The position numbers were made by a program, and so were the translations under genes. Under the pieces are notes generated by a model. That model had not been told where the DNA came from, did not search any database, and was given only the letters and a program-made list of their open reading frames with translations. Shown one piece after another: positions 34,874-42,250 of a stretch of 64,000 bases of DNA; the stretch's first letter is position 1; the number at the start of each line of letters is the position of its first letter. The stretch is from Paenibacillus sp. FJAT-26967 (GTDB taxonomy: Bacteria; Bacillota; Bacilli; Paenibacillales; NBRC-103111). Where the stretch lies: NCBI RefSeq assembly GCF_001541095.1, contig NZ_LMXH01000002.1, positions 634,671-698,670 of the forward strand. Reading direction: 5' to 3'.

Positions 34874-35695
34874 ATGCCATTGCAGGAGATTGTAATTTCT
34901 TCATTAGCTTCAACCGGCATTGTGGGAATAGGTGCAAAGTTTTTTGTGGATTATCGTTTTAAGAAAAGGTTGTAAGAAGATAAGCAGGTTCTAAATAAGG
35001 AATTGGAAAGCCATAAGAAGGAGCTCAATGTGGAGTTGGAAAGTCACAAACAGGTTTTGTCAATCATGACTGAAAGTAGCAAATTTGAGTATCAGAGAAT
35101 GATGCATGATTTTAGTTTGTACAGAAATAAGAAGCATGAGATTTATCCTGAATTATTTCAAAAAATTATGTTAGGCTATAACAATATACATGAATTACAT
35201 TATGTGTGGAGTTGGCTAAACTTTAGGAAGTTTAATAAGGAGAAATTAAAGTCAGTATTACTTGCTATGGAATTTGCATCAAGTGAGAAGATTGACATGA
35301 TTATAGCCGATTGGGAAACAAGTAAAGATGAAATAGTGCAGGATATTAAATTTCATAGTAAATTAAAAGAATTATTGGATTGTAGAGATCTCTTTATGTC
35401 TGCCTACGCGTATTATTCTTATAATGAAGTTTTTCTATCTGAAGAATTTATAGCAGCTTATCTTGATTTTTCTTTTCATACCGACAACTACTTCTACTGT
35501 ATGAGAAAACTCATTATAAAGAGGTGTCTTGGTTTAGATGAAGATGAGAGGGAACCTGAGACTAGAAGCGAAATTGAAAGTAAGGTGAATGAACATTTAT
35601 CTGCTATTGAAGATATAATCGTTGAATTAAAGAAACTCATTAAAAGAGAACTATCTATAGCAGACTATGATTCCATAAATAAGAAAAAGAATTAA
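34874..35695 (+). pseudogene. membrane/coiled-coil gene with in-frame TAA after the membrane helix
   Basis: The ATG at 34874 begins a 33-residue segment with a membrane helix (IVISSLASTGIVGIGAKFF) and a basic tail, then TAA at 34973. The same frame continues open to 35695: a heptad-rich stretch (LNKELESHKKELNVELESHK) and a 190-residue helical domain. Without the stop this is a normal anchored coiled-coil protein of about 273 residues. Alternatively the C-terminal part is translated alone from TTG at 35003 (AAGGA just upstream, poor spacing). AT-rich; first of three same-strand genes ending in a putAbiC protein. Confidence 0.6.
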
Positions 35696-35700
35696 TAAGG

Positions 35701-36405
35701 ATGCAGGTGAGCAGTTTGTTGAAGTGGTGGAGAACACAAGATTGGTTCTGGTCAATGGCCTTTTTGGTTTATGCGTTGGGATTTGGCTTTGCTTATAGAG
35801 AAATGTTCATGGATTTTATTTCATATGTGTCAACTTTTGTTTCATTCGCTCTAGGTGCTGTTGCAATTTTTATATCAGTCAGAGAAGCGACCAAAACGGA
35901 TGCGGTTAAGGATGAAATTTATGCTGCTTTAGGAGAACTACGCGAAAGAACGAGCCAAATGGACAATAAGTTAAGTAAGTTTGATCCTACAGTCTTCAAT
36001 GAAAAGAAGGATCTTGAAATTGATAAAATAACTTCCCAAGTGAAGCAGGAAATAACCGAAAGCTTATCTAAAGAAAAAGGTTTAAGTCTGAGTAATGTAA
36101 ATGAATTGGTAGCTAAGAAAATAAGTGAAGCAACAAAAGAATTAAAGGAATCTCTTCATTATCAAGATCAGGCACCTTTAGTCCAGGAATTGAGAAAATA
36201 TCAATATCAAATAAACAAATTGGAAAAAATAATTCTTATATTCTTTCGTGAATCAGGTAAAGTTGTAGATCAAGATAAAACTTGGCGGTACATAACTGAA
36301 AATCATGGCTTACAAATATCCAAACACCAATTTACTACAGCATATGTCGGAGCAGTTACCTCTTTCAAAAATATTGATGCAAGGATGATAGAAGGAGGAT
36401 ATTAA
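35701..36405 (+). CDS. two-helix membrane protein with cytosolic coiled coil, unknown function
   Basis: A 234-residue protein with two membrane helices (about residues 15-32 and 42-60), a long predicted coiled coil (about 65-180) and a small C-terminal domain (about 185-234). It starts five bases after the previous stop, so the genes are coupled. ATG at 35701 has little spacing to a ribosome site; TTG at 35719, after AGGTGA, is an alternative. Not recognised. Membership of a putative anti-phage or superinfection-exclusion cassette is inferred from its neighbours. Confidence 0.7.
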   Translation: MQVSSLLKWWRTQDWFWSMAFLVYALGFGFAYREMFMDFISYVSTFVSFALGAVAIFISVREATKTDAVKDEIYAALGELRERTSQMDNKLSKFDPTVFNEKKDLEIDKITSQVKQEITESLSKEKGLSLSNVNELVAKKISEATKELKESLHYQDQAPLVQELRKYQYQINKLEKIILIFFRESGKVVDQDKTWRYITENHGLQISKHQFTTAYVGAVTSFKNIDARMIEGGY

Positions 36406-36491
36406 GGTTGAAAGCAGTAGTTACTAAAGGTTATTTTTATGGGGGCATTTTCCCAATATACTTTTGCTAGTTTGATATTGGAGGGAAATGT

Positions 36492-37304
36492 ATGTGGGGG
36501 AAGTTGAGAGATAAGCTGTTCGTAAATGAATCAGACAGCGAGCCAACAGGTAAATTGATTAGGTTCGGGGTATTGATGATAATACCCGTGATACTGTGGT
36601 TCGTTGCTGGTATTGTTACTATGGTTTCTTACCGTAGCGTGCCGGATGGTCCTGGTACGTTTGGTGACATGTTTGGATCGGTCAATGCTCTGTTTTCTGG
36701 AATGGCTTTAGCAGGGATTGTATACACCATTTTTATTCAGAAGAAGGAGTTTCAGCTTCAACGTGAAGAATTAAAATTACAGCGTGAGGAGTCTAAATTA
36801 ACGCGTGAAGTTTTTGTGACCCAGAGGTTTGAAACTACTTTCTTTAATTTAATAAATTTACATCATGATTTAGTGAAGGGGCTTTCATATCAAAAATTAA
36901 ATGATGGAAATTTTGTATCTGGTCGGGAAATATTTTTGGTTCTTTTAGAAGAGATCACGGATGATTTTGAGAATTATAGCGTTGAGTTAAAAAAAGATCT
37001 TATAGAGAACTTTTATAATCGGGTTTTTAAACATTTGGAACATTATCTCAGAAATCTATTTAGAATTATCGACCAGATTGAGGAGGATGGGGAATTAGCG
37101 GAGGAAAAAAAGCAACAATATTATTACTCCTTGAATGCACAGATTACAAGTTCTGAAAAGATAATAATTTTTTATATTATATTGTTCATCAATAGGAGTG
37201 ATTTTGCTATTTCATTTGATAAAGTTGTAAAACTAGAAGAATACCATGATTTATTGTTTTATGAAAATGATAAGAGTGATTTTTTAAAAATAATCTATAG
37301 CTAG
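36492..37304 (+). CDS. putative phage abortive infection protein (putAbiC family)
   Basis: A 270-residue protein with two membrane helices (about residues 25-48 and 65-88), the family hallmark GTFGDMFGSVNALFSGMALA, then a charged helix (QLQREELKLQREESKLTREV) and FETTFFNLINLHHDLV. This is the pattern of the putAbiC family named after lactococcal AbiC, which blocks phage development. The usual C-terminal part may be short here (homologues can exceed 300 residues). GGAGGG lies nine bases upstream. Carried by the prophage, so it would protect the lysogen against other phages (inference). Confidence 0.8.
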   Translation: MWGKLRDKLFVNESDSEPTGKLIRFGVLMIIPVILWFVAGIVTMVSYRSVPDGPGTFGDMFGSVNALFSGMALAGIVYTIFIQKKEFQLQREELKLQREESKLTREVFVTQRFETTFFNLINLHHDLVKGLSYQKLNDGNFVSGREIFLVLLEEITDDFENYSVELKKDLIENFYNRVFKHLEHYLRNLFRIIDQIEEDGELAEEKKQQYYYSLNAQITSSEKIIIFYIILFINRSDFAISFDKVVKLEEYHDLLFYENDKSDFLKIIYS

Positions 37305-37598
37305 AATGAGAAGTCAAAAAAGAATCAGTTACTGCTGACATTAACTACACTTGAACCGGCATTAATGAGTACATTAACTACACAAAGAAAAGAAATTAAA
37401 TTAAATAAAACATACATAGTCATGTCCTCTCGGATCATGACTTTTTGTGTATTCGCTGTAACCATATAAAATCGTTTCTAAGACACTTTTGTTTGCTGAC
37501 ATATAAATACTCAATCTCATAATAAAAATCCGAAAATGAGCATGTTCTATTCGTCTGATGATGGATGTATAGGTATACTTTGGGAAAGGAGTAACAAT
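37305..37598. other. remnant region with direct repeat and terminator
   Basis: The 13-base repeat ACATTAACTACAC occurs at 37338-37350 and 37371-37383, inside a short open stretch that looks like debris of a coding region. A terminator hairpin follows at 37418-37446 (AGTCATG / CATGACT, then TTTTT). Confidence 0.5.
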
Positions 37599-37823
37599 AT
37601 GCCTCTAAAATCGAAAAAACCATGTAATACTCCTTTATGCAGAGAGTTAACAACGGAGAGGTATTGCAGTAAGCATAAAAAGACGCCGCAGCAGTTTCAA
37701 GACCGTGAGAGAGGGAGCGCACATCAGAGGGGATGCAGTCGAGCTTGGCAAAAGTACAGCAGAGCATTCCTCCAGCTTAATCCGATATGTGTGTGCGAGG
37801 GATGGCAGAGATGGGGGTTATAA
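37599..37823 (+). pseudogene. truncated phage HNH endonuclease
   Basis: A 74-residue frame with an excellent ribosome site (AAAGGAG, seven-base spacer). It matches the N-terminus of phage HNH nucleases: Cys pairs in KKPCNTPLCREL and ERYCSKHKK, then AHQRGCSRAWQKYSRAFLQL and NPICV. The frame stops just where the HNH catalytic motif should begin. Such nucleases sit immediately before terminase genes and help packaging; here 1.7 kb of cargo separates the remnant from terS. Confidence 0.7.
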
Positions 37824-37950
37824 ACTAAATTGATCGAGTTTTTACTAGATCAATAATTGCTAGTAAAAGGTATAAAGTATAAATGATTTCCATTTTTGAT
37901 AATTTCCTGATATAGTAAGATATGTAAAAAATCATATCAGGAGGTTTTAA

Positions 37951-38598
37951 ATGAAAAGATCACTTGCTCTGTTGCTCTCTATTTGTTTGTTGGCCGTCTT
38001 TATTGTTCCTTTTTCTGCTGCTGCCGAAGGAAATGAAAAATCCTCGCCTGTACTTAATGAAAGGATTATCAGTATTTTAAAGAAAAATGATATTGACTTT
38101 CAAGTTGTAAATGGTAATTTAAAGTTAGTCGAAACATCATCTAAATCAATTGCTGAAGTCAATAAATTACTTGTCTCTGAATCCAAAACAAGTCTTAATG
38201 CAATTGCTGCTACATATTATCCAACACCCTATACACACATGAAAATTTACGATATTTATAGATCCAAGAAGTTCGTTGCAGCAACAAAAACAGCTTTAGC
38301 GGCTGGTGTAATCGAATGGGCAAAAGGCGGTTTATTACCTAACCCATACAAAATTAGCATTGCCGCTGCTGGAGGATTTGCCGCTTATTATTTCATCAAC
38401 ACAGATACTGAAAACTTGTACTTTTCTATAAAATACTACTACAGGGAACTCGGTCCAGGTTTTTTTGATCATAATGGTACTTTCATTGGAGACTATGAAA
38501 TCCTAAAAGAAATCAGAGTTACGAACAGTTCAAGTTATGCAGGAGGAAATCTTGAAACAGATGCAAGAAGATCTTCTATAGTAGAACCTTGGTTCTGA
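37951..38598 (+). CDS. secreted protein with central Gly/Ala-rich hydrophobic helix
   Basis: A 215-residue protein with a signal peptide (MKRSLALLLSICLLAVFIVP, cleavage near SAAA-EG). The mature part has a polar N-terminal domain, a Gly/Ala-rich hydrophobic segment (residues about 138-152, ISIAAAGGFAAYYFI) and a Tyr-rich C-terminal domain. AT-rich and AGGAGG-led. Not recognised. The hydrophobic helix and the tiny membrane protein immediately downstream suggest a bacteriocin/immunity-like or exclusion pair; this is an inference. Confidence 0.7.
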   Translation: MKRSLALLLSICLLAVFIVPFSAAAEGNEKSSPVLNERIISILKKNDIDFQVVNGNLKLVETSSKSIAEVNKLLVSESKTSLNAIAATYYPTPYTHMKIYDIYRSKKFVAATKTALAAGVIEWAKGGLLPNPYKISIAAAGGFAAYYFINTDTENLYFSIKYYYRELGPGFFDHNGTFIGDYEILKEIRVTNSSSYAGGNLETDARRSSIVEPWF

Positions 38599-38615
38599 GA
38601 TGAGGGGATTAAATT

Positions 38616-38783
38616 TTGAGGTATTTTATTACTTTTACGCTTAACTTTATAGTAGCTTACTTTATCTATGAAGAATCCAGTTATGTTAAACCTCTAATAC
38701 AATCTGTTTTTATATTAGCTTTGGTTGTTGTAATGGATGTAATTTCGAAAAAGAAAGGGAAAGACTCAAAAAGGTCACTCTAA
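38616..38783 (+). CDS. 55-residue two-helix membrane protein
   Basis: A TTG at 38616 eight bases after GAGGGG starts a 55-residue protein: helix 1 (FITFTLNFIVAYFIY), a short polar turn, helix 2 (LIQSVFILALVVVMDVI) and a Lys-rich tail. It begins 17 bases after the stop of the secreted-protein gene and ends in the following terminator. Not recognised; size and position are those of an immunity or holin-like protein. Confidence 0.6.
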   Translation: MRYFITFTLNFIVAYFIYEESSYVKPLIQSVFILALVVVMDVISKKKGKDSKRSL

Positions 38784-38798
38784 CGAGTGGCCTTTTTT
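38768..38798 (+). terminator. terminator overlapping the end of the small membrane gene
   Basis: AAAAAGGTCACTC and GAGTGGCCTTTTT arms (one G-U pair) with a four-base loop and a T run. Confidence 0.8.
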
Positions 38799-38821
38799 AT
38801 TTGGACAAGGAGGAATGAACA

Positions 38822-39082
38822 CTGACAAGAGAAGAGCTGGAGAAAGAATTCAAAAGCAGGCTGGATGGGAATCTAGAAGATAATTCCCTACGTATGCAAT
38901 GGCCTGCAGCGATGATTGAATATCAAGGTGAGAAGGGTATTGCTCTAATGATTGGCGAGAATCTGGCCACCGGAACATGGCTCAGCAGGGATATCATTGT
39001 TCACTGGGAAGGTGGAGAACATACTGTCCTCCCAGATGATTTTACACTTGTTAGAGCGGATCTATGGGCCAATCATAATTGA
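38822..39082 (+). CDS. phage hypothetical protein, probable CTG start
   Basis: An 86-residue acidic protein, not recognised. A TGA lies two codons before CTG at 38822, and the first in-frame ATG is 24 codons later at 38894. GGAGG lies exactly eight bases before the CTG, and the intervening codons read naturally (TREELEKEFKSRLDGNLE), so CTG is the likely start. The C-terminal half contains WLSRDIIVHWEGGEHTV, suggesting a small beta domain. It lies in the pre-terminase region. Confidence 0.6.
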   Translation: MTREELEKEFKSRLDGNLEDNSLRMQWPAAMIEYQGEKGIALMIGENLATGTWLSRDIIVHWEGGEHTVLPDDFTLVRADLWANHN

Positions 39083-39154
39083 TTTTGTTCGTGAAACTTA
39101 AATAAGAGGTAAATACTTCCTGATGTCGAAATGTGACATTGGGAGGTGATTACC

Positions 39155-39364
39155 ATTAAAACGAAGACTGTAAGAAATGCAGAGTTAAAAGTTTGTCCAG
39201 AGTGTCAGGGGCAGTTGGAGTATCAGAAGATGTGGGATCAGTTATTCGATAGGTATGATAGCAACACCCCATCAATGGACATGGTCATTCAGAGGCTTTA
39301 CAACGAGGGAGAACCTAAGTATGTTTGTAAGGAATGCGGCTTAGAAATTCTCGTTACCCCGTAA
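39155..39364 (+). CDS. phage zinc-ribbon protein, probable ATT start
   Basis: A 69-residue protein with two knuckles, VCPECQG and VCKECGL, forming a zinc ribbon. The only standard in-frame start, GTG at 39146, is part of the ribosome site itself (GGGAGGTG). ATT at 39155 lies eight bases after GGAGG and is the likely start (M-KTKTVRNAELK). Function unknown; a small nucleic-acid-binding role is plausible. Confidence 0.65.
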   Translation: MKTKTVRNAELKVCPECQGQLEYQKMWDQLFDRYDSNTPSMDMVIQRLYNEGEPKYVCKECGLEILVTP

Positions 39365-39573
39365 GATCAAATTGGCAGAGAGAAGGATCCGGCACAAAAA
39401 CAGTGTACGGGTCCCTCTGGCGATTTTTTTTGAGTGCGGGTGCGCGTGAGCCCGAAATAGCGCTAGATTTTATTTTCAAAAATTACTTTCGCTTTCGCTT
39501 GGTAGGCAGCCGAACGAGGGCTTTTTTATTTTTCCCTTCGAATTAAGGGGTCAAAAATCAAAGTGGCAGAATA
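39365..39573. other. intergenic region before the packaging genes
   Basis: No gene. An imperfect hairpin (GGATCCGGCAC / GTGTACGGGTCC, 39385-39416) followed by eight T probably ends the upstream transcripts. The remainder is GC-rich and directly precedes terS, where a cos or pac site is usually found; no site can be named from sequence alone. Confidence 0.4.
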
Positions 39574-40137
39574 ATGGCCGCAAACGAAACGGAGGCGGGG
39601 ATATTGGCGAAACCCAGGGCGAAAGCCGAAGCGCTACAAGAAAAAGAGATTATCACCTCGGAATTGGCTGCGATCATCGGAAAAACGCCGCAATGGATAC
39701 GCCAATTGACCCGTGACGGAGTACTGAAACAATCCGGCCGCGGAAAATATGTGCTTGGTGAGGCGGTCCAAGCCTATTGCGAGCATGTGGCCGGGGGGCG
39801 GGAAGACGACAAACGGCCTCGTTTTATCGACGAAAAGACTGAGCATGAGCGCATCAAGAAGGAAAAGGCGGCTATGGAACTGGCCGAAATGAAGGGGAAA
39901 TTGCATCAGGCCGAGGACGTGGAGGCCGTTATGAACGATATGCTGGGCGCCTTCCGGCAGCGGATCAGGGCAATTCCGAAGCGCTTGGCTCCTGAGTTGG
40001 CTCTGATCACTGAACAGAAGCAAATTCAGGCCCGAATTGCTGATGTGACGGATGAGGCGTTGGCGGAACTGGCGGATTACAATCCGGATAAGTTTTTGGA
40101 GGAACGGCAGAGGGTTGATGGCGATGAGGACAGCTAA
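39574..40137 (+). CDS. terminase small subunit (Nu1-like)
   Basis: A 187-residue DNA-packaging protein. Residues about 27-65 form a winged helix-turn-helix (ITSELAAIIGKTPQWIRQL, then GRGKYVLGEAVQAY), as in lambda Nu1, followed by a charged helical oligomerisation region. It recognises the packaging site and hands DNA to the large subunit. The stop overlaps the large-subunit start by 20 bases. Confidence 0.85.
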   Translation: MAANETEAGILAKPRAKAEALQEKEIITSELAAIIGKTPQWIRQLTRDGVLKQSGRGKYVLGEAVQAYCEHVAGGREDDKRPRFIDEKTEHERIKKEKAAMELAEMKGKLHQAEDVEAVMNDMLGAFRQRIRAIPKRLAPELALITEQKQIQARIADVTDEALAELADYNPDKFLEERQRVDGDEDS

Positions 40138-41968
40138 AAAGACCAGGGACCTATTCAGGAAGATTGCCCGCGTCGTAGCGCCTCCGCCAAAACTGACAGT
40201 TTCACAATGGGCCGACCAACACCGGCGCCTTTCTTCCGAAGCATCGGACGAACCCGGCCAGTGGAGGACAGATCGTGCTCCATATCAACGCGAGCCAATG
40301 GACGCTTTAACGGATGACGAGGTCGAAACAATTATTCTCATGTGGTCTTCGCAAGTTGGGAAGACGGAAAACATTCTGAATGTTATTGGTTACTTTGTGC
40401 ATCACGATCCGTGCCCAATTATGCTCGTCCAACCTACCCTTGAACTTGCTTTAGCCTTTTCCAAGGATCGACTTTACCCAATGACACGAGATACACCGGC
40501 TTTAAAACAGCGAATAGGGACGGGGAAAAGTCGAGATAGCGGAAATACCATGTTGCACAAGACGTATCCTGGCGGGCATATCACAATGGCCGGCGCCAAC
40601 TCGCCGGCCTCTTTAGCATCCCGTCCCATACGCGTGGTGTTGCTCGATGAGGTGGACAGATATCCAACTTCAGCGGGCACGGAAGGGGACCCTGTAACTC
40701 TCGTTTCCAAACGTTCTACGACATTCAGCAACCGGAAGCGGGTCATGGTCAGTACACCCACTATTAAGGGAGCCTCCCGCATCGAGAAAGCCTACAATGA
40801 CAGCAGCATGGAACAGTGGTGCCTTCCTTGCCCTGATTGTGGGGAGTATCAGTCCTTGTCTTGGAAACAAATACGCTTTGAGGATGCAACAATGGCCTGC
40901 AAATTTTGCGGGGCTCTTAACGGTGAGTTTCACTGGAAATCTGGAGAAGGAAGATGGATTGCACGGAAGCCAAACCGAAAGGTCCGCGGATTCCATCTGA
41001 ACGAACTGGCGAGCCCTTGGAAACTCTGGGAAAAGATTATCGAGGAGTTTAAGGAAGCGAAGCGTGGCGGCCCGGAGACGTTGAAGGCCTGGGTCAATAC
41101 GTCACTGGGCGAATCATGGGAAGAAAAAGGCGAGCAGCTGGACGAAGACGTTCTTTACAACCGGCGGGAAATGTACCATGCCGACGTTCCTGACGGCGTG
41201 AAGATCCTGACGGCTGCCGTGGATACCCAGGATAACCGGTTCGAGGTGGAAGTCCAGGGTTGGGGAGAAGGCCACGAGAATTGGCGCATTCAATATCACG
41301 TTATTTACGGCGATCTTAAGCAACCGCAGATTTGGAAGGACCTCGACGAGTTTCTAACTCGAACGTGGGTAGATGCCGGCGGCAGAAAGTTTCCGATCGC
41401 CATGACGTGTATGGACTCCGGGGGCCATTTTACCAACGAAGTGTACAAGTTCTGCAAGGCGCGGATGTCGCGCCGGATATTCCCTATTAAGGGTGAATCT
41501 CCAGGAGACGGGACCTACCTTCCGCTCTACGCGGGGACTTCGACCAACAATATCTATAAGGCTACTGTGTTCCGTCTGGGCGTCAACGAAGGCAAAACCA
41601 AAGTCACGAGCGCATTAAAAATTCCAATGGTGAATGAATTTGGTGAAAAGTGCCGTGGATACTGTCATTTTCCTATGGATACTCCAGATAAACAGCGAGG
41701 CTTTGACCGGCGGGAATACTTCGAGGGACTGACGGCCGAAGCCCTCCACACCCGCATGAAGATGGGCGTACCATATCAGGTTTGGGTGCAGGTCCGGGCC
41801 CGGAACGAACCGCTGGATTTAGCGGTTTATAATCGTGCCGCGATTGAAATCCTGCAGCCGGATCTCGACAACATGGAGCCATTTTGTATGAGAGAGGACA
41901 CGATCGTTTCCGTGGAGGCGCAGCGGCGTAAACGCGTCGGTGTTGCGAGTCGTGGTATCGAAGTTTGA
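40118..41968 (+). CDS. terminase large subunit (GpA family)
   Basis: A 616-residue lambda-GpA-type packaging ATPase/nuclease. The Walker A-like motif is SSQVGKTE and Walker B LLDEVDRYP; a CPDCGEYQ / CKFCG zinc knuckle lies near residue 240, and the C-terminal nuclease domain contains conserved Asp residues (AAVDTQDN, CMDSGGHF). The ATG at 40118 or 40124 is the start; AGAGGG lies upstream. The GpA family usually works with cos-type packaging. Confidence 0.95.
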   Translation: MAMRTAKKTRDLFRKIARVVAPPPKLTVSQWADQHRRLSSEASDEPGQWRTDRAPYQREPMDALTDDEVETIILMWSSQVGKTENILNVIGYFVHHDPCPIMLVQPTLELALAFSKDRLYPMTRDTPALKQRIGTGKSRDSGNTMLHKTYPGGHITMAGANSPASLASRPIRVVLLDEVDRYPTSAGTEGDPVTLVSKRSTTFSNRKRVMVSTPTIKGASRIEKAYNDSSMEQWCLPCPDCGEYQSLSWKQIRFEDATMACKFCGALNGEFHWKSGEGRWIARKPNRKVRGFHLNELASPWKLWEKIIEEFKEAKRGGPETLKAWVNTSLGESWEEKGEQLDEDVLYNRREMYHADVPDGVKILTAAVDTQDNRFEVEVQGWGEGHENWRIQYHVIYGDLKQPQIWKDLDEFLTRTWVDAGGRKFPIAMTCMDSGGHFTNEVYKFCKARMSRRIFPIKGESPGDGTYLPLYAGTSTNNIYKATVFRLGVNEGKTKVTSALKIPMVNEFGEKCRGYCHFPMDTPDKQRGFDRREYFEGLTAEALHTRMKMGVPYQVWVQVRARNEPLDLAVYNRAAIEILQPDLDNMEPFCMREDTIVSVEAQRRKRVGVASRGIEV

Positions 41969-41987
41969 TGAAAGGAGTGATCTATTT

Positions 41988-42221
41988 GTGACCAGGCTTG
42001 AAGGCTTAGAAACTCGTTTGGGATTGTATATCGAAGCAGAAGCAGCCGTTTTAGACGGAGCCCAGACTTACTCAATTGCTGGTAGAACTATCACCCGCGC
42101 CAATCTAGCTGAGATTTCAGAAATGATTCAATACCTGGAAAAAGAAATTGCTGCGGAAAAGGCAAAAGACTGCGGCAAAGGAAGGAATAAAGTTATTGGA
42201 GTTATTCCACGAGACTTTTAA
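41988..42221 (+). CDS. small head-joining protein (gpW / DUF6148-like)
   Basis: A 77-residue helical protein between terminase and portal. The sequence LYIEAEAAVLDGAQTYSI followed by AGRTITRANLAEISEMI matches the small gpW-like or DUF6148 proteins in this position in many Firmicutes phages. GTG at 41988 follows AAAGGAG at ten bases. It probably helps join head and tail. Confidence 0.8.
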   Translation: MTRLEGLETRLGLYIEAEAAVLDGAQTYSIAGRTITRANLAEISEMIQYLEKEIAAEKAKDCGKGRNKVIGVIPRDF

Positions 42222-42250
42222 CTCAATACATCTGAGGGGAGGTGAAGAAG

